From: Oscillospiraceae bacterium
GTDB lineage: Bacteria; Bacillota; Clostridia; Oscillospirales; Ruminococcaceae
Assembly (NCBI GenBank): GCA_025758045.1
Contig: CP107208.1
Coordinates: 2,728,001 to 2,792,000, forward strand
Length of the DNA stretch: 64,000 nt
Reading direction: 5' to 3'
This document shows positions 16,174 through 26,148 of this stretch, in pieces. How positions within the stretch are numbered: the stretch's first letter is position 1; every line of letters starts with the position of its first letter. A program made the translations under genes and the position numbers. A model generated the notes under the pieces. The model ran no database searches and was not told the DNA's origin. It saw only the letters and a program-made list of their open reading frames with translations.

Positions 16174-18249
16174 TTACTGTTGCACGTCGGGCTGGTCCGT
16201 AACCTGCTCGGCATCCGTATCGGATTTCGGCTGTTCGGCCTGGACGGCAGGTGCTGCCGGTTCGGCGGTCTTACCGTTGGCCAGGTCATAGGGCGGCAGG
16301 GTGCCACCCTCCATCAGGGTCTTGAACTCTTCGCCGCTGATCTTCTCGCGCTCCATCAGCACGGCCGAGACCTTGTGCAGTTCGGCCATGTGTTCGGTCA
16401 GGATACGGCGGGCCGTCTCGTAGGCCTCATCCACGATGTCGCGGATCTCGTTGTCGATCTCGGATGCAATCGCCTCGGAGTAGCCTTTTCCCTGGCCGAA
16501 GTCGCGGCCCAGGAAAGTCTCGCCGGGATCGCCGCCGTAGACCACGGGGCCCAGCCGCTCAGAGAAGCCATAACGGGTAACCATGGCGCGGGCAGTCTTG
16601 GTGGCCTGCTCCAGGTCGCTGGATGCACCGGTGGAGATGTCCTCCAGCACCAGCTGCTCAGCCACACGGCCGCCCAAGGAGGTAACGATGTTCTCAAACA
16701 TCGCGGTCTTGGTAACATAGCTGGGGTCCTTCTCGGGCAGGTACATGGTATAGCCGCCTGCACCGCCGCGGGAAATAATGCTGATCTGATGCACCGGGTC
16801 ATGGTGCTTGCTGAAGTAGCCGGTGATGGCGTGGCCGGTCTCGTGGTAGGCCGTCAGGCGGCGCTCCTCGTCGGTGACCACATGGCTCTTCTTTTCGGGG
16901 CCCATCATGACCTTGACGGAAGCTTCCTCGATCTCCGGCTCGGTGATGGCCTTCTTTCCCTTGCGGGCTGCCAGCAGCGCAGCCTCATTAACGAGGTTTT
17001 CCAGGTCAGCGCCGGAGAAACCAGCCGTGGAACGTGCAATGGTCTTCAGGCTGACATCGGGGCCGAGGGGCTTGTTCTTGGTGTGGACCTTGAGGATCTC
17101 CTCACGGCCCTTTACATCGGGCAAACCGACATAGACCTGACGGTCAAAACGGCCGGGACGCAGCAACGCCTTATCCAGGATGTCGGCACGGTTGGTAGCA
17201 GCCATCACGATGACGCCATCGTTGGCATCGAAGCCGTCCATCTCGACCAACAGCTGGTTCAGGGTCTGCTCGCGTTCATCATGGCCGCCGCCCAAACCGG
17301 CGCCGCGCTGGCGGCCCACGGCATCGATCTCATCGATAAAGACGATGGACGGCATGGTCTTTTTGGCTTTTTCAAACAGGTCACGTACACGGGAGGCACC
17401 GACACCGACGTACATTTCGACGAAGTCAGAGCCGGAGATGGCGTAGAACGGCACACCCGCCTCGCCTGCGCAGGCACGGGCCAGCAACGTTTTACCAGTA
17501 CCCGGAGGGCCCACCAGCAGCACGCCGTGGGGAATACGTGCACCCAAAGTATTGAACTTGCCGGGAGCCTTGAGGAACTCGACAACTTCCTGCAGTTCTT
17601 CCTTTTCTTCATCAGCACCAGCCACATCGGCGAAGGTCGCTTTGCGCTGGCTCTCCTGCTGGTCCTTGACCTTGGCACGGCCGACATTCATGATGCCGCC
17701 GCCCGCACCGCCGCGGTACATCGACATGAACAGCATACCGACGCTGCCCAGCATGACCGAGTAGAAGATGATCTCCAACCAGGGCACGCTGGTCTTGACG
17801 GCCACGTAGTCGAAGATCATCGGGGCGTCAGGGTTGGCCTCATTGTAGGCGTCCACAAACTCGGTGATCTTGCCGGTGTTGAAGTCGCCGCCGTAGGGCA
17901 GCTTATAGCTGACGTAGACGGTTCCGCCGTTGGCGGGCAGTTCGTCTTCATCGTCCTGGCTGCCGCTGAGGTTGGTCAGCAAGCCGCCAGACGGCAGATC
18001 TGCCGTGGAGGACGTATCCTCCGGCAGAGGCTTCTTGCCCTCTTTAAGCCACATCTCCAGGAGGTTGGTGTTGCGGTCCAGCCGGTAAGAGGTTACCTGC
18101 TGATTCTGGAAATAATAGTAGATGTCAGAGTAATTGACATGCTTGGAAGCCGAAGCCGCCACCAGCGGCGAGAGACTTACGAAAAGCAGTACCACTACCA
18201 TGAGCACGGCAACCAGCAGGATGCCGCTGAAACGAGGTTTGCGCTGCAA
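16174..18249 (-). CDS. ftsH: ATP-dependent zinc metalloprotease FtsH
   Basis: Membrane AAA+ protease for quality control. The 691 aa have two membrane segments (about 10-30 and 170-190), Walker A GPPGTGKT, Walker B IVFIDEID, the SRH ATNRADILDKALLRPGRFDRQ, and the zinc site HETGHA. The extracytoplasmic loop between the membrane segments is longer than usual, with a Ser/Asp-rich insert. The start is TTG, with AGGAG upstream. The order tilS-hpt-ftsH is conserved in Firmicutes and holds here. Confidence 0.96.
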   Translation of the reverse strand: MQRKPRFSGILLVAVLMVVVLLFVSLSPLVAASASKHVNYSDIYYYFQNQQVTSYRLDRNTNLLEMWLKEGKKPLPEDTSSTADLPSGGLLTNLSGSQDDEDELPANGGTVYVSYKLPYGGDFNTGKITEFVDAYNEANPDAPMIFDYVAVKTSVPWLEIIFYSVMLGSVGMLFMSMYRGGAGGGIMNVGRAKVKDQQESQRKATFADVAGADEEKEELQEVVEFLKAPGKFNTLGARIPHGVLLVGPPGTGKTLLARACAGEAGVPFYAISGSDFVEMYVGVGASRVRDLFEKAKKTMPSIVFIDEIDAVGRQRGAGLGGGHDEREQTLNQLLVEMDGFDANDGVIVMAATNRADILDKALLRPGRFDRQVYVGLPDVKGREEILKVHTKNKPLGPDVSLKTIARSTAGFSGADLENLVNEAALLAARKGKKAITEPEIEEASVKVMMGPEKKSHVVTDEERRLTAYHETGHAITGYFSKHHDPVHQISIISRGGAGGYTMYLPEKDPSYVTKTAMFENIVTSLGGRVAEQLVLEDISTGASSDLEQATKTARAMVTRYGFSERLGPVVYGGDPGETFLGRDFGQGKGYSEAIASEIDNEIRDIVDEAYETARRILTEHMAELHKVSAVLMEREKISGEEFKTLMEGGTLPPYDLANGKTAEPAAPAVQAEQPKSDTDAEQVTDQPDVQQ

Positions 18250-18305
18250 GAAATCAACTCCTAAAAACCGGCGCGAGGCCGGACGATTTTACGCCCACCC
18301 GGGCT

Positions 18306-18860
18306 TTACTTGGAATACACTTCCGGCTTGAGGACACCGACATACGACAGATTGCGATATTTTTCGTCATAGTCGAGACCGTAGCCGACAACGAACTCAT
18401 CAGGAACTTCAAAGCCGCAGTAATCCGGCTCAATGTCCGCCTTGCGGCGGCTGGGTTTGCTGAGGATGGTGCAGAGCTTAACGCTGTTGGGGTTGCGCAT
18501 CTTCAGCATCGGCACCAGGTGAGACAGGGTGATGCCGGTGTCCAGGATATCTTCGACGATCAGCACGTCTTTACCGGAGAGGTCAGCGTCCAGATCCTTG
18601 ATGATCTTGACAAGGCCCGTGGAGGACGTGTTGGCTCCGCCGTAGCTGGAAACGACCATAAAGTCGATGCCGCACGGGATGCTGACAGCCCGCATCAGGT
18701 CCGCCATAAAGACGACCGAACCTTTTAAAATGGAGACCAGCAGCAGATTCTTGCCTGCATAGTCCTTGCTGATCTGCGTGCCCAGCTCAGCCACGCGGGT
18801 CTTGAGCTGTTCTTCCGAGACGAGGATATGGTCAATATCCCGATCCATGACACTCTGCAT
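18306..18860 (-). CDS. hpt: Hypoxanthine phosphoribosyltransferase
   Basis: Salvages hypoxanthine or guanine with PRPP. The 184 aa contain the PRPP motif VLIVEDILDTGITL (about 98-111), the flexible-loop region SSYGGANTSSTG, and the purine-binding end FVVGYGLDYDEKYRNL. GGAGG lies eight bases before the ATG at 18860. It follows tilS by 3 bp and precedes ftsH. Confidence 0.95.
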   Translation of the reverse strand: MQSVMDRDIDHILVSEEQLKTRVAELGTQISKDYAGKNLLLVSILKGSVVFMADLMRAVSIPCGIDFMVVSSYGGANTSSTGLVKIIKDLDADLSGKDVLIVEDILDTGITLSHLVPMLKMRNPNSVKLCTILSKPSRRKADIEPDYCGFEVPDEFVVGYGLDYDEKYRNLSYVGVLKPEVYSK

Positions 18861-18863
18861 AAT

Positions 18864-20255
18864 TTATGCCTCCCCTGTTTTTTCCGTCCTCACCGTCAGC
18901 ACTTCATGCGTATACGCATCGGGGGCGCAGCCTTCGGCAAAGCCGCTGCCCCAGAGCCAGAGCACCTCACTGCCGCTGGCCAGCAGCGGCAGCAGCGCCC
19001 GCTCATCCAGCGGGACGCCCAGTTCGTTGTAATATTTTTTGAGTGTTTTACGTACATGCCTGCCAGCCGGACGGAAACTGTCCCCCGGCTGCCGTGTGCG
19101 CAGCATAACATTCCCTTGTATTTTAGCACAATCCGCACAACAGTTTAAGTCTTTTTTGAAAATTGGTTGATTTTTTAGAAATTCTTCATACTTTACGCGC
19201 CGAAATTCCACAAAATAACCACCCGGAAGGCTAAAACTGCCCTCGCTAAGGGGCTGCGGCGGGGCCGGCGGCGGTTTTATGCCCTGCGGGGTCAGGCGCA
19301 GCAGCACGCCGTTTTTGATCTTATAGGTCACTTCCGGCGTCAATTGCAGGGCACCTTCCCGCTGCAAAACAAGGAAACGCAGAAGGTTTACATACTTTTC
19401 TTCGGCGTCCCGCACAGGGCTGATAAGCGCATGCAGCGCTGCATCCAGCACCGGGCCGCGGGCGCGGCAGAGGGTCTCAACCTCATAGCCGCCCTGCACA
19501 GCAGCCGCCTGCAAAAGCGCAGCTGCTTCGGCGGTCAGCCAATCATCCAGTGCCCGCATCTGGCGGCACAGGCGGGCGATCGCCTGCTCCGCCGCCGGGT
19601 TGACGCTTTGCAGCGCCGGCACCACCGTATGGCGGATGCGGTTGCGGGCGTAAAGGTCGGCGGCGTTGGTCTCATCCTGCACATAGTTTTGCCCAAGGGC
19701 GGCACAGTATGCCTCGGTATCGGCGCGGGTCAGGCACAGGCAGGGGCGGCGGTAGATGCCGCGGCAGGGCGGGATACCTGCCAGCCCGTGCAGACCTGTC
19801 CCCCGCGCCATGCGGAACAAGAGCGTCTCCGCCTGGTCAGAACAGGTGTGGGCCGTGGCAATCAGAGCTTCCTCCCGCGCGGCCAGCTGGTCGAACCAGG
19901 TATAGCGCAGCTCCCGCGCCCATTCCTCACTGGGCTGGGGCGGGATGGGCACACCCTCTTTCTCGGCATCATACAGGAACAGTTCTACCCCGTTCCGGCG
20001 GCAGAACGCCGTGACAAAGTTGGCGTCAGCCCGGGCCGACGCACCGCGGATACCGTGGTTGACGTGGGTGGCCAGCACTTCGATGGCCAAGTCTTTGCGC
20101 CGCCGAAGCAAAAAAAGCAACAAAGCCATAGAGTCTGCTCCACCGGAGTAGGCTGCAATGACTCTGTCGCCAGACTTGAACAGACCCTGCTGGCGGCAGT
20201 AGGCCAACAGAGTCTCCTCGATACACTGTACAGTTTTTTCCGCGTCAGTACTCAT
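18864..20255 (-). CDS. tilS: tRNA(Ile)-lysidine synthase
   Basis: Converts C34 of tRNA-Ile(CAU) to lysidine, allowing AUA decoding. The 463 aa have the PP-loop SGGADSMALL (about 35-44), the ATAHTCSDQAETLLFRMARGTGLHGLAGI segment and a C-terminal TilS domain (MLRTRQPGDSFRPAG). Its start overlaps the dnaB stop by 11 bp. Family-typical length; no missing motif. Confidence 0.94.
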   Translation of the reverse strand: MSTDAEKTVQCIEETLLAYCRQQGLFKSGDRVIAAYSGGADSMALLLFLLRRRKDLAIEVLATHVNHGIRGASARADANFVTAFCRRNGVELFLYDAEKEGVPIPPQPSEEWARELRYTWFDQLAAREEALIATAHTCSDQAETLLFRMARGTGLHGLAGIPPCRGIYRRPCLCLTRADTEAYCAALGQNYVQDETNAADLYARNRIRHTVVPALQSVNPAAEQAIARLCRQMRALDDWLTAEAAALLQAAAVQGGYEVETLCRARGPVLDAALHALISPVRDAEEKYVNLLRFLVLQREGALQLTPEVTYKIKNGVLLRLTPQGIKPPPAPPQPLSEGSFSLPGGYFVEFRRVKYEEFLKNQPIFKKDLNCCADCAKIQGNVMLRTRQPGDSFRPAGRHVRKTLKKYYNELGVPLDERALLPLLASGSEVLWLWGSGFAEGCAPDAYTHEVLTVRTEKTGEA

Positions 20256-21639
20256 GGCTCACATCCAGGTTGCTGAAGCGGGTATGCGCGCCGTCCCAGC
20301 CCAGGCGCACAACGCTGGTCTCACCGTGACGGTTCTTTGCCACGATGCACTCGGCCTCGTTCTCGTTGGCCTGGCTGTCCTCGCCGTTTTGGGAGTTGTA
20401 GTAGGCCGCACGGTAGAGGAACAACACGACATCGGCGTCCTGCTCGATAGAGCCGGAATCACGCAGGTCGGAAAGCTGGGGGCGGTGGTCCGAACGGCCG
20501 GTAGTCTTTTCCGCTGCACGGGAAAGCTGCGACAGAGCGATGACCGGGACGTTCAGTTCCTTGGCCATGATCTTCAGGTTTCGGGTAATATCACTGATTT
20601 CCTGCACGCGGCTCTCAGTGCGCTTGGCACTCTGCATCAATTGCAGGTAGTCGATGATGACAAGGCCGATTTTTTCCTTTTTGGGATCCTGGTTGATGGT
20701 GCGGATCTTCGCCTTGATCTCCGGCACCGAAATGCCGGAGGAATCGTCCATATAGATGGGTGCGTTATACAAAAGCGACGTAGCCTGGGCAAAATCGTTC
20801 CAGTCGGAGTTGTTCAGACGGCCGGTACGGAATGCCTGGCTGTCGATGTTGGCAGTGCTGGAAAGGATACGGTCAGTCAGCTGTTCGCAGGTCATTTCCA
20901 AGCTAAAAATGATAGTTGGAACCTTCTGCTGACGCGCCACGTTGGTGGCGATGTTCAGCGCGAAGGAGGTCTTGCCCATACCGGGGCGGGCGGCCAGAAT
21001 GATAAGGTCCGAACGGCCCAGGCCGGTAAGCACGGTGTCCAGGTAGTTGAAGCCCGTGGGGATGCCGGCGAACTTGTCGCGGTCGGCACCGCTCAGCTTC
21101 TGCATGGTGTCGATAACTTCCAGGATGGATTCCCGGATGGTCTTGACGCCGGATTTATCGCGGCCGCTGCGGATGTCATAAATCTTCTGTTCGGCGCTTT
21201 CCAGCAGCATGTCGGCATCCTCGCCGGAGGATGTCTCGCTCAAAATGCTGCGGGCGGCTTCGATCAGGCGGCGGGCCTGGTACTTTTCCCGGACGATCTT
21301 TAAGTAGGAATCGACGTTGGAGATAGCCGGGACCGTCTCGGCCAGGTGGGTAACGTAGACCTTGGCATCGTCTGCACCGGCAAAGGTGCCGTTGTTGCCC
21401 AGGGCGTTGACCAGCGTGATGAGGTCGACGGCTTCGCTCTCGGTGTAAAGAGAGCGCATCGTCTCGTAGACGGCGCGGTTCTGATCCGAATAGAACATTT
21501 CAGGTTCCATATCGGTGATGAGGCGGTTCAGCACCGTTTCATCCATCAGGGCGGCGCCCAGCACGCTCTGCTCGGCCTGCATGTTGTAGGGCATCTGGAT
21601 GCCCAGACTGGACAGGCTCAATTCTTCATTTCTCGGCAT
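20245..21639 (-). CDS. dnaB: Replicative DNA helicase DnaB
   Basis: Unwinds DNA ahead of the replication fork. The 464 aa show the N-terminal DnaB domain (PYNMQAEQSVLGA), a linker, Walker A ARPGMGKTSFALN, the Walker B region IGLVIIDYLQLM and the C-terminal RDSGSIEQDADVV. GGAGG precedes the ATG. It follows rplI by 39 bp in the same direction, the usual rplI-dnaB order. Confidence 0.96.
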   Translation of the reverse strand: MPRNEELSLSSLGIQMPYNMQAEQSVLGAALMDETVLNRLITDMEPEMFYSDQNRAVYETMRSLYTESEAVDLITLVNALGNNGTFAGADDAKVYVTHLAETVPAISNVDSYLKIVREKYQARRLIEAARSILSETSSGEDADMLLESAEQKIYDIRSGRDKSGVKTIRESILEVIDTMQKLSGADRDKFAGIPTGFNYLDTVLTGLGRSDLIILAARPGMGKTSFALNIATNVARQQKVPTIIFSLEMTCEQLTDRILSSTANIDSQAFRTGRLNNSDWNDFAQATSLLYNAPIYMDDSSGISVPEIKAKIRTINQDPKKEKIGLVIIDYLQLMQSAKRTESRVQEISDITRNLKIMAKELNVPVIALSQLSRAAEKTTGRSDHRPQLSDLRDSGSIEQDADVVLFLYRAAYYNSQNGEDSQANENEAECIVAKNRHGETSVVRLGWDGAHTRFSNLDVSHEY

Positions 21640-21678
21640 GGCAGACTCCCCTCCTTTTGCCTGTGAAGTTGGTTGACT

Positions 21679-22125
21679 TTACAGTTCTTCCACTTTCAGT
21701 TTGAACGGTGCGACAACGCCGGCATACAGGCGCACAGCGGCGTCATAGCTGCCAAACTCCTTGATAGCGGACGGCAGCTCGACTTTTTTCTTGTCGATCT
21801 CGGTGCCGGTCAGCTGGGTCAGCAGTTCAGCGACTTCTTTGCCGGTGACCTTGCCATACAGCTTGCCGGAGGCACCGCCCTTGACTTTGGCGGTGACGAC
21901 CTGGCCCTTGATCTTTGCAGCCAGCTCTTCGGCAGCCGCGCGGGCTTCTGCCTCATGGTGGGCCTTGGCCTCGCTCTTGGTGCGGGCCTGGTTCAGGGCA
22001 GCGGCGTCTGCGGGGGCAGCCAGGCCGCGGGGGAACAGAAAGTTGCGGGCGTAACCGTCCGAAACCTCATGGATCTCGTCTTTTTTACCGATGGTCTTGA
22101 CATCCTGTTTCAGAATGATCTTCAT
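21679..22125 (-). CDS. rplI: 50S ribosomal protein L9
   Basis: A 148-aa ribosomal protein with the L9 N-domain (MKIILKQDVKTIGKKDEIHEVSDGYARNFLFPRGLA, 1-36), a long Ala/Glu-rich helix and the C-domain (GKLYGKVTGKEVAELL). GGAGGG precedes the ATG. It lies between gdpP and dnaB in the common gdpP-rplI-dnaB cluster. Confidence 0.96.
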   Translation of the reverse strand: MKIILKQDVKTIGKKDEIHEVSDGYARNFLFPRGLAAPADAAALNQARTKSEAKAHHEAEARAAAEELAAKIKGQVVTAKVKGGASGKLYGKVTGKEVAELLTQLTGTEIDKKKVELPSAIKEFGSYDAAVRLYAGVVAPFKLKVEEL

Positions 22126-22152
22126 ATAGATTCCCTCCGTATGTCTCTATTT

Positions 22153-24126
22153 TTACCTTGCCGCGTCCTGCTGGGCAGCCTGGGCGGCGCGGTAAATGTC
22201 AATTTGTTCACGGATGCGCGTTTCGGCATCCTGCAGGGTACAGTCATGCAGCTGGGCACCGGCCATCATCAAATGACCGCCGCCGCCCAAGGGCTCCAGA
22301 ATGACCTGCACGTTCAAGGCGCCCATACTGCGGGCAGAGATGTTGACGCCGCCGTTTTTGGCGACAGCCACAAAGCTGGCGTCCACGCCGTTGATGGTCA
22401 GCAGATCGTTGGCCGCCATGGGCAGCACTACGTTCATGCCAGCATCCAGCTCCTCCGAGAGGGCGATGGCACAGCCTTTGTAAATGTAGGCGCTTTCCAC
22501 AATGTGGGCGCGGGCCTCGTACTCCTCTTTCGAGGTGTTGAACAGCAGCTTGGTATCGGCAGTCTGGGCGCCGCGGCTGCGCAGCCAGGCGGCAGCCTCA
22601 AAGGTGCGCACGCCCACATGCAGCGCAAAGCTGCGGGTGTCCAGCATGATGCCGGCCAGCAAGGCCTGGGCTTCCAGCGCGGTGATGTTATCCTCTTTGG
22701 GCAGGAACTGCAGCAGTTCACACACCAGTTCGCTGGCACTGGAGGCGTAAGGCTCGTGGTAGAGCAGCAGCGGGTTGTCGATATGGCCGACCGCCATGCG
22801 GTGGTGATCGATGACAACAACGCGCTTGCACTTTTCGTAGATTTTCTGGCTTTCCAGCAGGCGCTTCTGGTAGGTATCCACCACGATCAGCAGCGTGCGG
22901 GGCGTGATAACATCCAGCGTTTGGTCCGGCGGGATGAAGTTGTGTCCCTCGCCTGCATCGATGAAAGTCTTCAGCAGCGGGCCTGCCAGGGTGGCGTCGC
23001 TGTTGACGGCGATGACCGCCGGGACGCCGCAGATCTTGCAGATGCGCAGCACACCGATGGCCGAGCCGATGGCATCCAGGTCGCTCATGCGGTGGCCCAT
23101 AATGATGACGCTGTCACTCTTTTTGATAAGGTCGCACAAGGCGTTGGCAATGATGCGGCTGCGCACATGACTGCGCTTTTCGACACCGTGGGAGATACCT
23201 CCGTAGAATTCAAAGCCGTCTACGGTCTTGACAGCCGCCTGGTCGCCGCCTCGGCCGAGGGCAATATCGATGCTCTCACGGGCCATCTGGTGACATTCCT
23301 GCAAAGTCTTGCCGCCGTGACCTACGCCGATGGACAGCGTGGTAAAGCCGCCGGGATGCAGCGCGCGCACCTGGTCAAGAATTTCAAACCGTTCCTGCAG
23401 CATCCAGTGGATGTCGCGTTCCTCCACTACCGCAATGTAGCGGCTATTGGAGATCTTGCGCAGGAAACCGGTGCTTTTGGCGATGTACGCTTCCAGCAGA
23501 CTGTTGATAGCTTCCAGTTCCTTGGCCTGCTCGCTGTCCTTCATGTCGTCGAACAGTTCATCGTAGCTGTCGATCACGATGATCAGACAGGCGGGGCGGC
23601 TGGCGGTGTATTCCTCCAGCGTTTGTTTATAAACGGTATCGTCCACAAGGTAGACGATGTTGGCCCCGCGGCTGCCCTTGGCGGCGCCTGCGTAGGCGGT
23701 GAACCGCTTGTTTCCTACGGTCAAGTCCTGACCGTGGGGGCGGCTGCAGACCGCAAGGTCCAGTTCCGGGAAAAGCCGGTCGATGGGCCGGGTCACGGCA
23801 TCGGTGCCGTTCAGCACTTCCTCCCGGAAGATAGTATTATACCACAGCACGCGGCCGTCTGCAATCAACATCGTGGGGATGGGCAGGCCGGTCAGGCTGT
23901 ACTGGATGCGGCTGTTCTCAAAGTCCGTACTGCAAAGGTTTTTGGCCACAAAGGTGCGCAGACGGCGGCGCTGATACCACAGCACGCCCAGCGCTGCAAC
24001 GATCAGCACGGCCGGGGCAATGAGCCATTTAGGCGACAGCAATGCCACCGGCACGGCCAAAGCCGCGCAGGCAATGAGCAGCAGCAGGATGACCGCTGCC
24101 AGATCCAGGCCTTGCTTTTGCTTCAT
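22153..24126 (-). CDS. gdpP: Cyclic-di-AMP phosphodiesterase GdpP-like (PAS-GGDEF-DHH/DHHA1)
   Basis: A membrane-bound 657-aa protein that should hydrolyse c-di-AMP. The parts are two N-terminal membrane helices (about 10-50), a PAS domain (70-140), a degenerate GGDEF domain (165-290), a DHH domain with GHRMSDLDAIGSAIG and VVVIDHHRM, and a DHHA1 end with LEPLGGGGHLMMAGAQL. All metal-binding Asp/His residues expected for the DHH core are visible. It lies next to rplI and rnj. Confidence 0.92.
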   Translation of the reverse strand: MKQKQGLDLAAVILLLLIACAALAVPVALLSPKWLIAPAVLIVAALGVLWYQRRRLRTFVAKNLCSTDFENSRIQYSLTGLPIPTMLIADGRVLWYNTIFREEVLNGTDAVTRPIDRLFPELDLAVCSRPHGQDLTVGNKRFTAYAGAAKGSRGANIVYLVDDTVYKQTLEEYTASRPACLIIVIDSYDELFDDMKDSEQAKELEAINSLLEAYIAKSTGFLRKISNSRYIAVVEERDIHWMLQERFEILDQVRALHPGGFTTLSIGVGHGGKTLQECHQMARESIDIALGRGGDQAAVKTVDGFEFYGGISHGVEKRSHVRSRIIANALCDLIKKSDSVIIMGHRMSDLDAIGSAIGVLRICKICGVPAVIAVNSDATLAGPLLKTFIDAGEGHNFIPPDQTLDVITPRTLLIVVDTYQKRLLESQKIYEKCKRVVVIDHHRMAVGHIDNPLLLYHEPYASSASELVCELLQFLPKEDNITALEAQALLAGIMLDTRSFALHVGVRTFEAAAWLRSRGAQTADTKLLFNTSKEEYEARAHIVESAYIYKGCAIALSEELDAGMNVVLPMAANDLLTINGVDASFVAVAKNGGVNISARSMGALNVQVILEPLGGGGHLMMAGAQLHDCTLQDAETRIREQIDIYRAAQAAQQDAAR

Positions 24127-24165
24127 GGCAAATCCCTCACATTTTCACATCAGTTTGGGGTGGTC

Positions 24166-26148
24166 TTACACTTCCAGCAGGATAGGCAGGATCATCGGGC
24201 TACGCTTGGTCTTGCGGTAGATATAGCTGGAAAGTGCCTCGCGCACACGGGCCTTGACACTGGCCCAATCGTGCATATTGTCGCTCAGGCTGCGGTCCAG
24301 GGCCATCTCTACCTGCATACGGGCACCGTCCATCAGTTCCTCGCTCTCGCGGACATAGACGAAACCGCGGCTGACAAGATCCGGACCGGACAGCACCTGG
24401 CCGGTGGAACCATCCACAGCAGCCGTCACGATGATGATGCCATCCTCGGACAGGTGGTGGCGGTCACGCAGGACCACATTGCCCACATCGCCCACGCCGT
24501 AGCCATCCACCATGACGGCACCGGCGGTAACGGTGTTTTCCACGGTCATGCCGTCGGCAGACAGGCGGATGTTCTGGCCGTTCTCGGCGATATAAATGTT
24601 CTGCTTCGGGATATAGCCCAGGTGCTCGGCCGTCTCGGCGTGGCGCTTGAGCTGCTTGAACTCACCGTGCACAGGCAGGAAGTACTGCGGGTGCGCCAGG
24701 GTCAGCATAAGCTTCTGTTCTTCCTGGCAGGCGTGGCCCGAAACATGGGTGTCGTACATGTTCTCGTAGATGACCTCGGCGCCCAGGGCCAGCAGGCCGT
24801 TGACGACCTTGGTAACGGTCTTTTCGTTGCCGGGGATGGGACGGGCCGAGATGATGATAAAGTCGTTGGGGCCGACCTTGACCTGACGGTGGCTGGCCTG
24901 CGCCATGCGGGACAGCGCAGACAGCGGCTCGCCCTGGCTGCCGGTGGTAATGAGCACGACCTTTTCCGGCGGGTACTTGTTGATCTCCTCGATGGGGATC
25001 AACACATTGTCAGGGGCATGCAGGTACCCCAGTTCGCGGGCCATCTCGGTGTTGGAGACCATGCTGCGGCCGCTGACGGCCACCTTGCGGCCCGACTCAA
25101 TGGCCAGGTCGATGATCTGCTGCACGCGGTAGATGTTGGAGGCAAAGGTCGCCACGATGATGCGGCGCTTGCCTGCCTTGCCGAACAGGCCGCGCACGCC
25201 CTCGGCCACCGTCTGCTCCGTCGCGGTAAAGCCCGGGCGCTCGGCGTTGGTGGAGTCGGACAGCAGAGCCAGCACGCCCTTGCGGCCGTACTCGGCAATG
25301 GTGGACAGGTCGGTGACGGCATCACCGGACAGCGGCGTGTAGTCGACCTTGAAGTCGCCGGTGTGGATGACCACGCCCGCCGGGCACTCGATGGCGAAAG
25401 CCAGCGCGTCGGGGATAGAGTGGTTCACATGAATGGGTTCGACGGTGAAGCAGCCGAGCTTGACCTTCTGGCGGGGGCGGATCTCGTGGAAGACGGCGCT
25501 GGATGCCAAGCCGTGTTCTTCAAGCTTATTCTTGATGAGGCCGATGGTCAGCCGGGCGGCGTAGATCGGCACGTTGAATTTTTTGAGCAGGTACGGCAGG
25601 CTGCCGATGTGGTCCTCGTGTCCGTGGGTGATGAACAGGCCCTTGATGCGGTCCTTGTTCTCCAGCACGTAGGTGAAATCCGGGATGACCAGATCGACGC
25701 CGAACATATCCGCATCCGGGAAGACGAGGCCGCAATCGACCAGGATCATATCGCCCTGGCACTCATACAGGGTGATGTTTTTGCCGACTTCACCCAAGCC
25801 GCCCAGCGGGCAGATATGCATGGGGATGGCCGGGGTCATCTCATAGTGGGGGGCATTGTTATTCTGCTGGGGCTTGCGGCCGCGGCGCTGCTGGTGCGGA
25901 GCCTGACCCTCCCCCTGCGGTGTGTTGCGAGGACGGCGCGGGCGCGGTGCAGGCACGGATTGTGCCGGGGCCTGGGCAGCTTCGGCAGCGGCCGGGCGGG
26001 CAGGACGGCGGCGGGGCTTATTGGCCGGGGTGCTATTCTCCTGCGGGGGCTTATTCTGATGATTCTGGCGCGGGGCGCGGCGCGGCGCACCGGCCTTGTC
26101 GGTGCCAGAATAGTTGTTATTTTTACGCTTAGGCTTGAATTCTTCCAT
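24166..26148 (-). CDS. rnj: Ribonuclease J with basic disordered N-terminal extension
   Basis: A 660-aa 5'-3' exo- and endoribonuclease of the metallo-beta-lactamase/beta-CASP class, central to mRNA decay. The metal motif is HGHEDHIGSLPY, the beta-CASP motifs include SDSTNAERPG, and SGHACQEEQKLML and PVHGE are present. Residues 1-95 precede the enzyme fold and are rich in Arg, Pro, Asn and Ala with repeated RRP/PRR, like an RNA-binding disordered tail. The ATG at 26148 has GGAGG upstream. Its mRNA begins far upstream (leader 26149-26340). Confidence 0.94.
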   Translation of the reverse strand: MEEFKPKRKNNNYSGTDKAGAPRRAPRQNHQNKPPQENSTPANKPRRRPARPAAAEAAQAPAQSVPAPRPRRPRNTPQGEGQAPHQQRRGRKPQQNNNAPHYEMTPAIPMHICPLGGLGEVGKNITLYECQGDMILVDCGLVFPDADMFGVDLVIPDFTYVLENKDRIKGLFITHGHEDHIGSLPYLLKKFNVPIYAARLTIGLIKNKLEEHGLASSAVFHEIRPRQKVKLGCFTVEPIHVNHSIPDALAFAIECPAGVVIHTGDFKVDYTPLSGDAVTDLSTIAEYGRKGVLALLSDSTNAERPGFTATEQTVAEGVRGLFGKAGKRRIIVATFASNIYRVQQIIDLAIESGRKVAVSGRSMVSNTEMARELGYLHAPDNVLIPIEEINKYPPEKVVLITTGSQGEPLSALSRMAQASHRQVKVGPNDFIIISARPIPGNEKTVTKVVNGLLALGAEVIYENMYDTHVSGHACQEEQKLMLTLAHPQYFLPVHGEFKQLKRHAETAEHLGYIPKQNIYIAENGQNIRLSADGMTVENTVTAGAVMVDGYGVGDVGNVVLRDRHHLSEDGIIIVTAAVDGSTGQVLSGPDLVSRGFVYVRESEELMDGARMQVEMALDRSLSDNMHDWASVKARVREALSSYIYRKTKRSPMILPILLEV

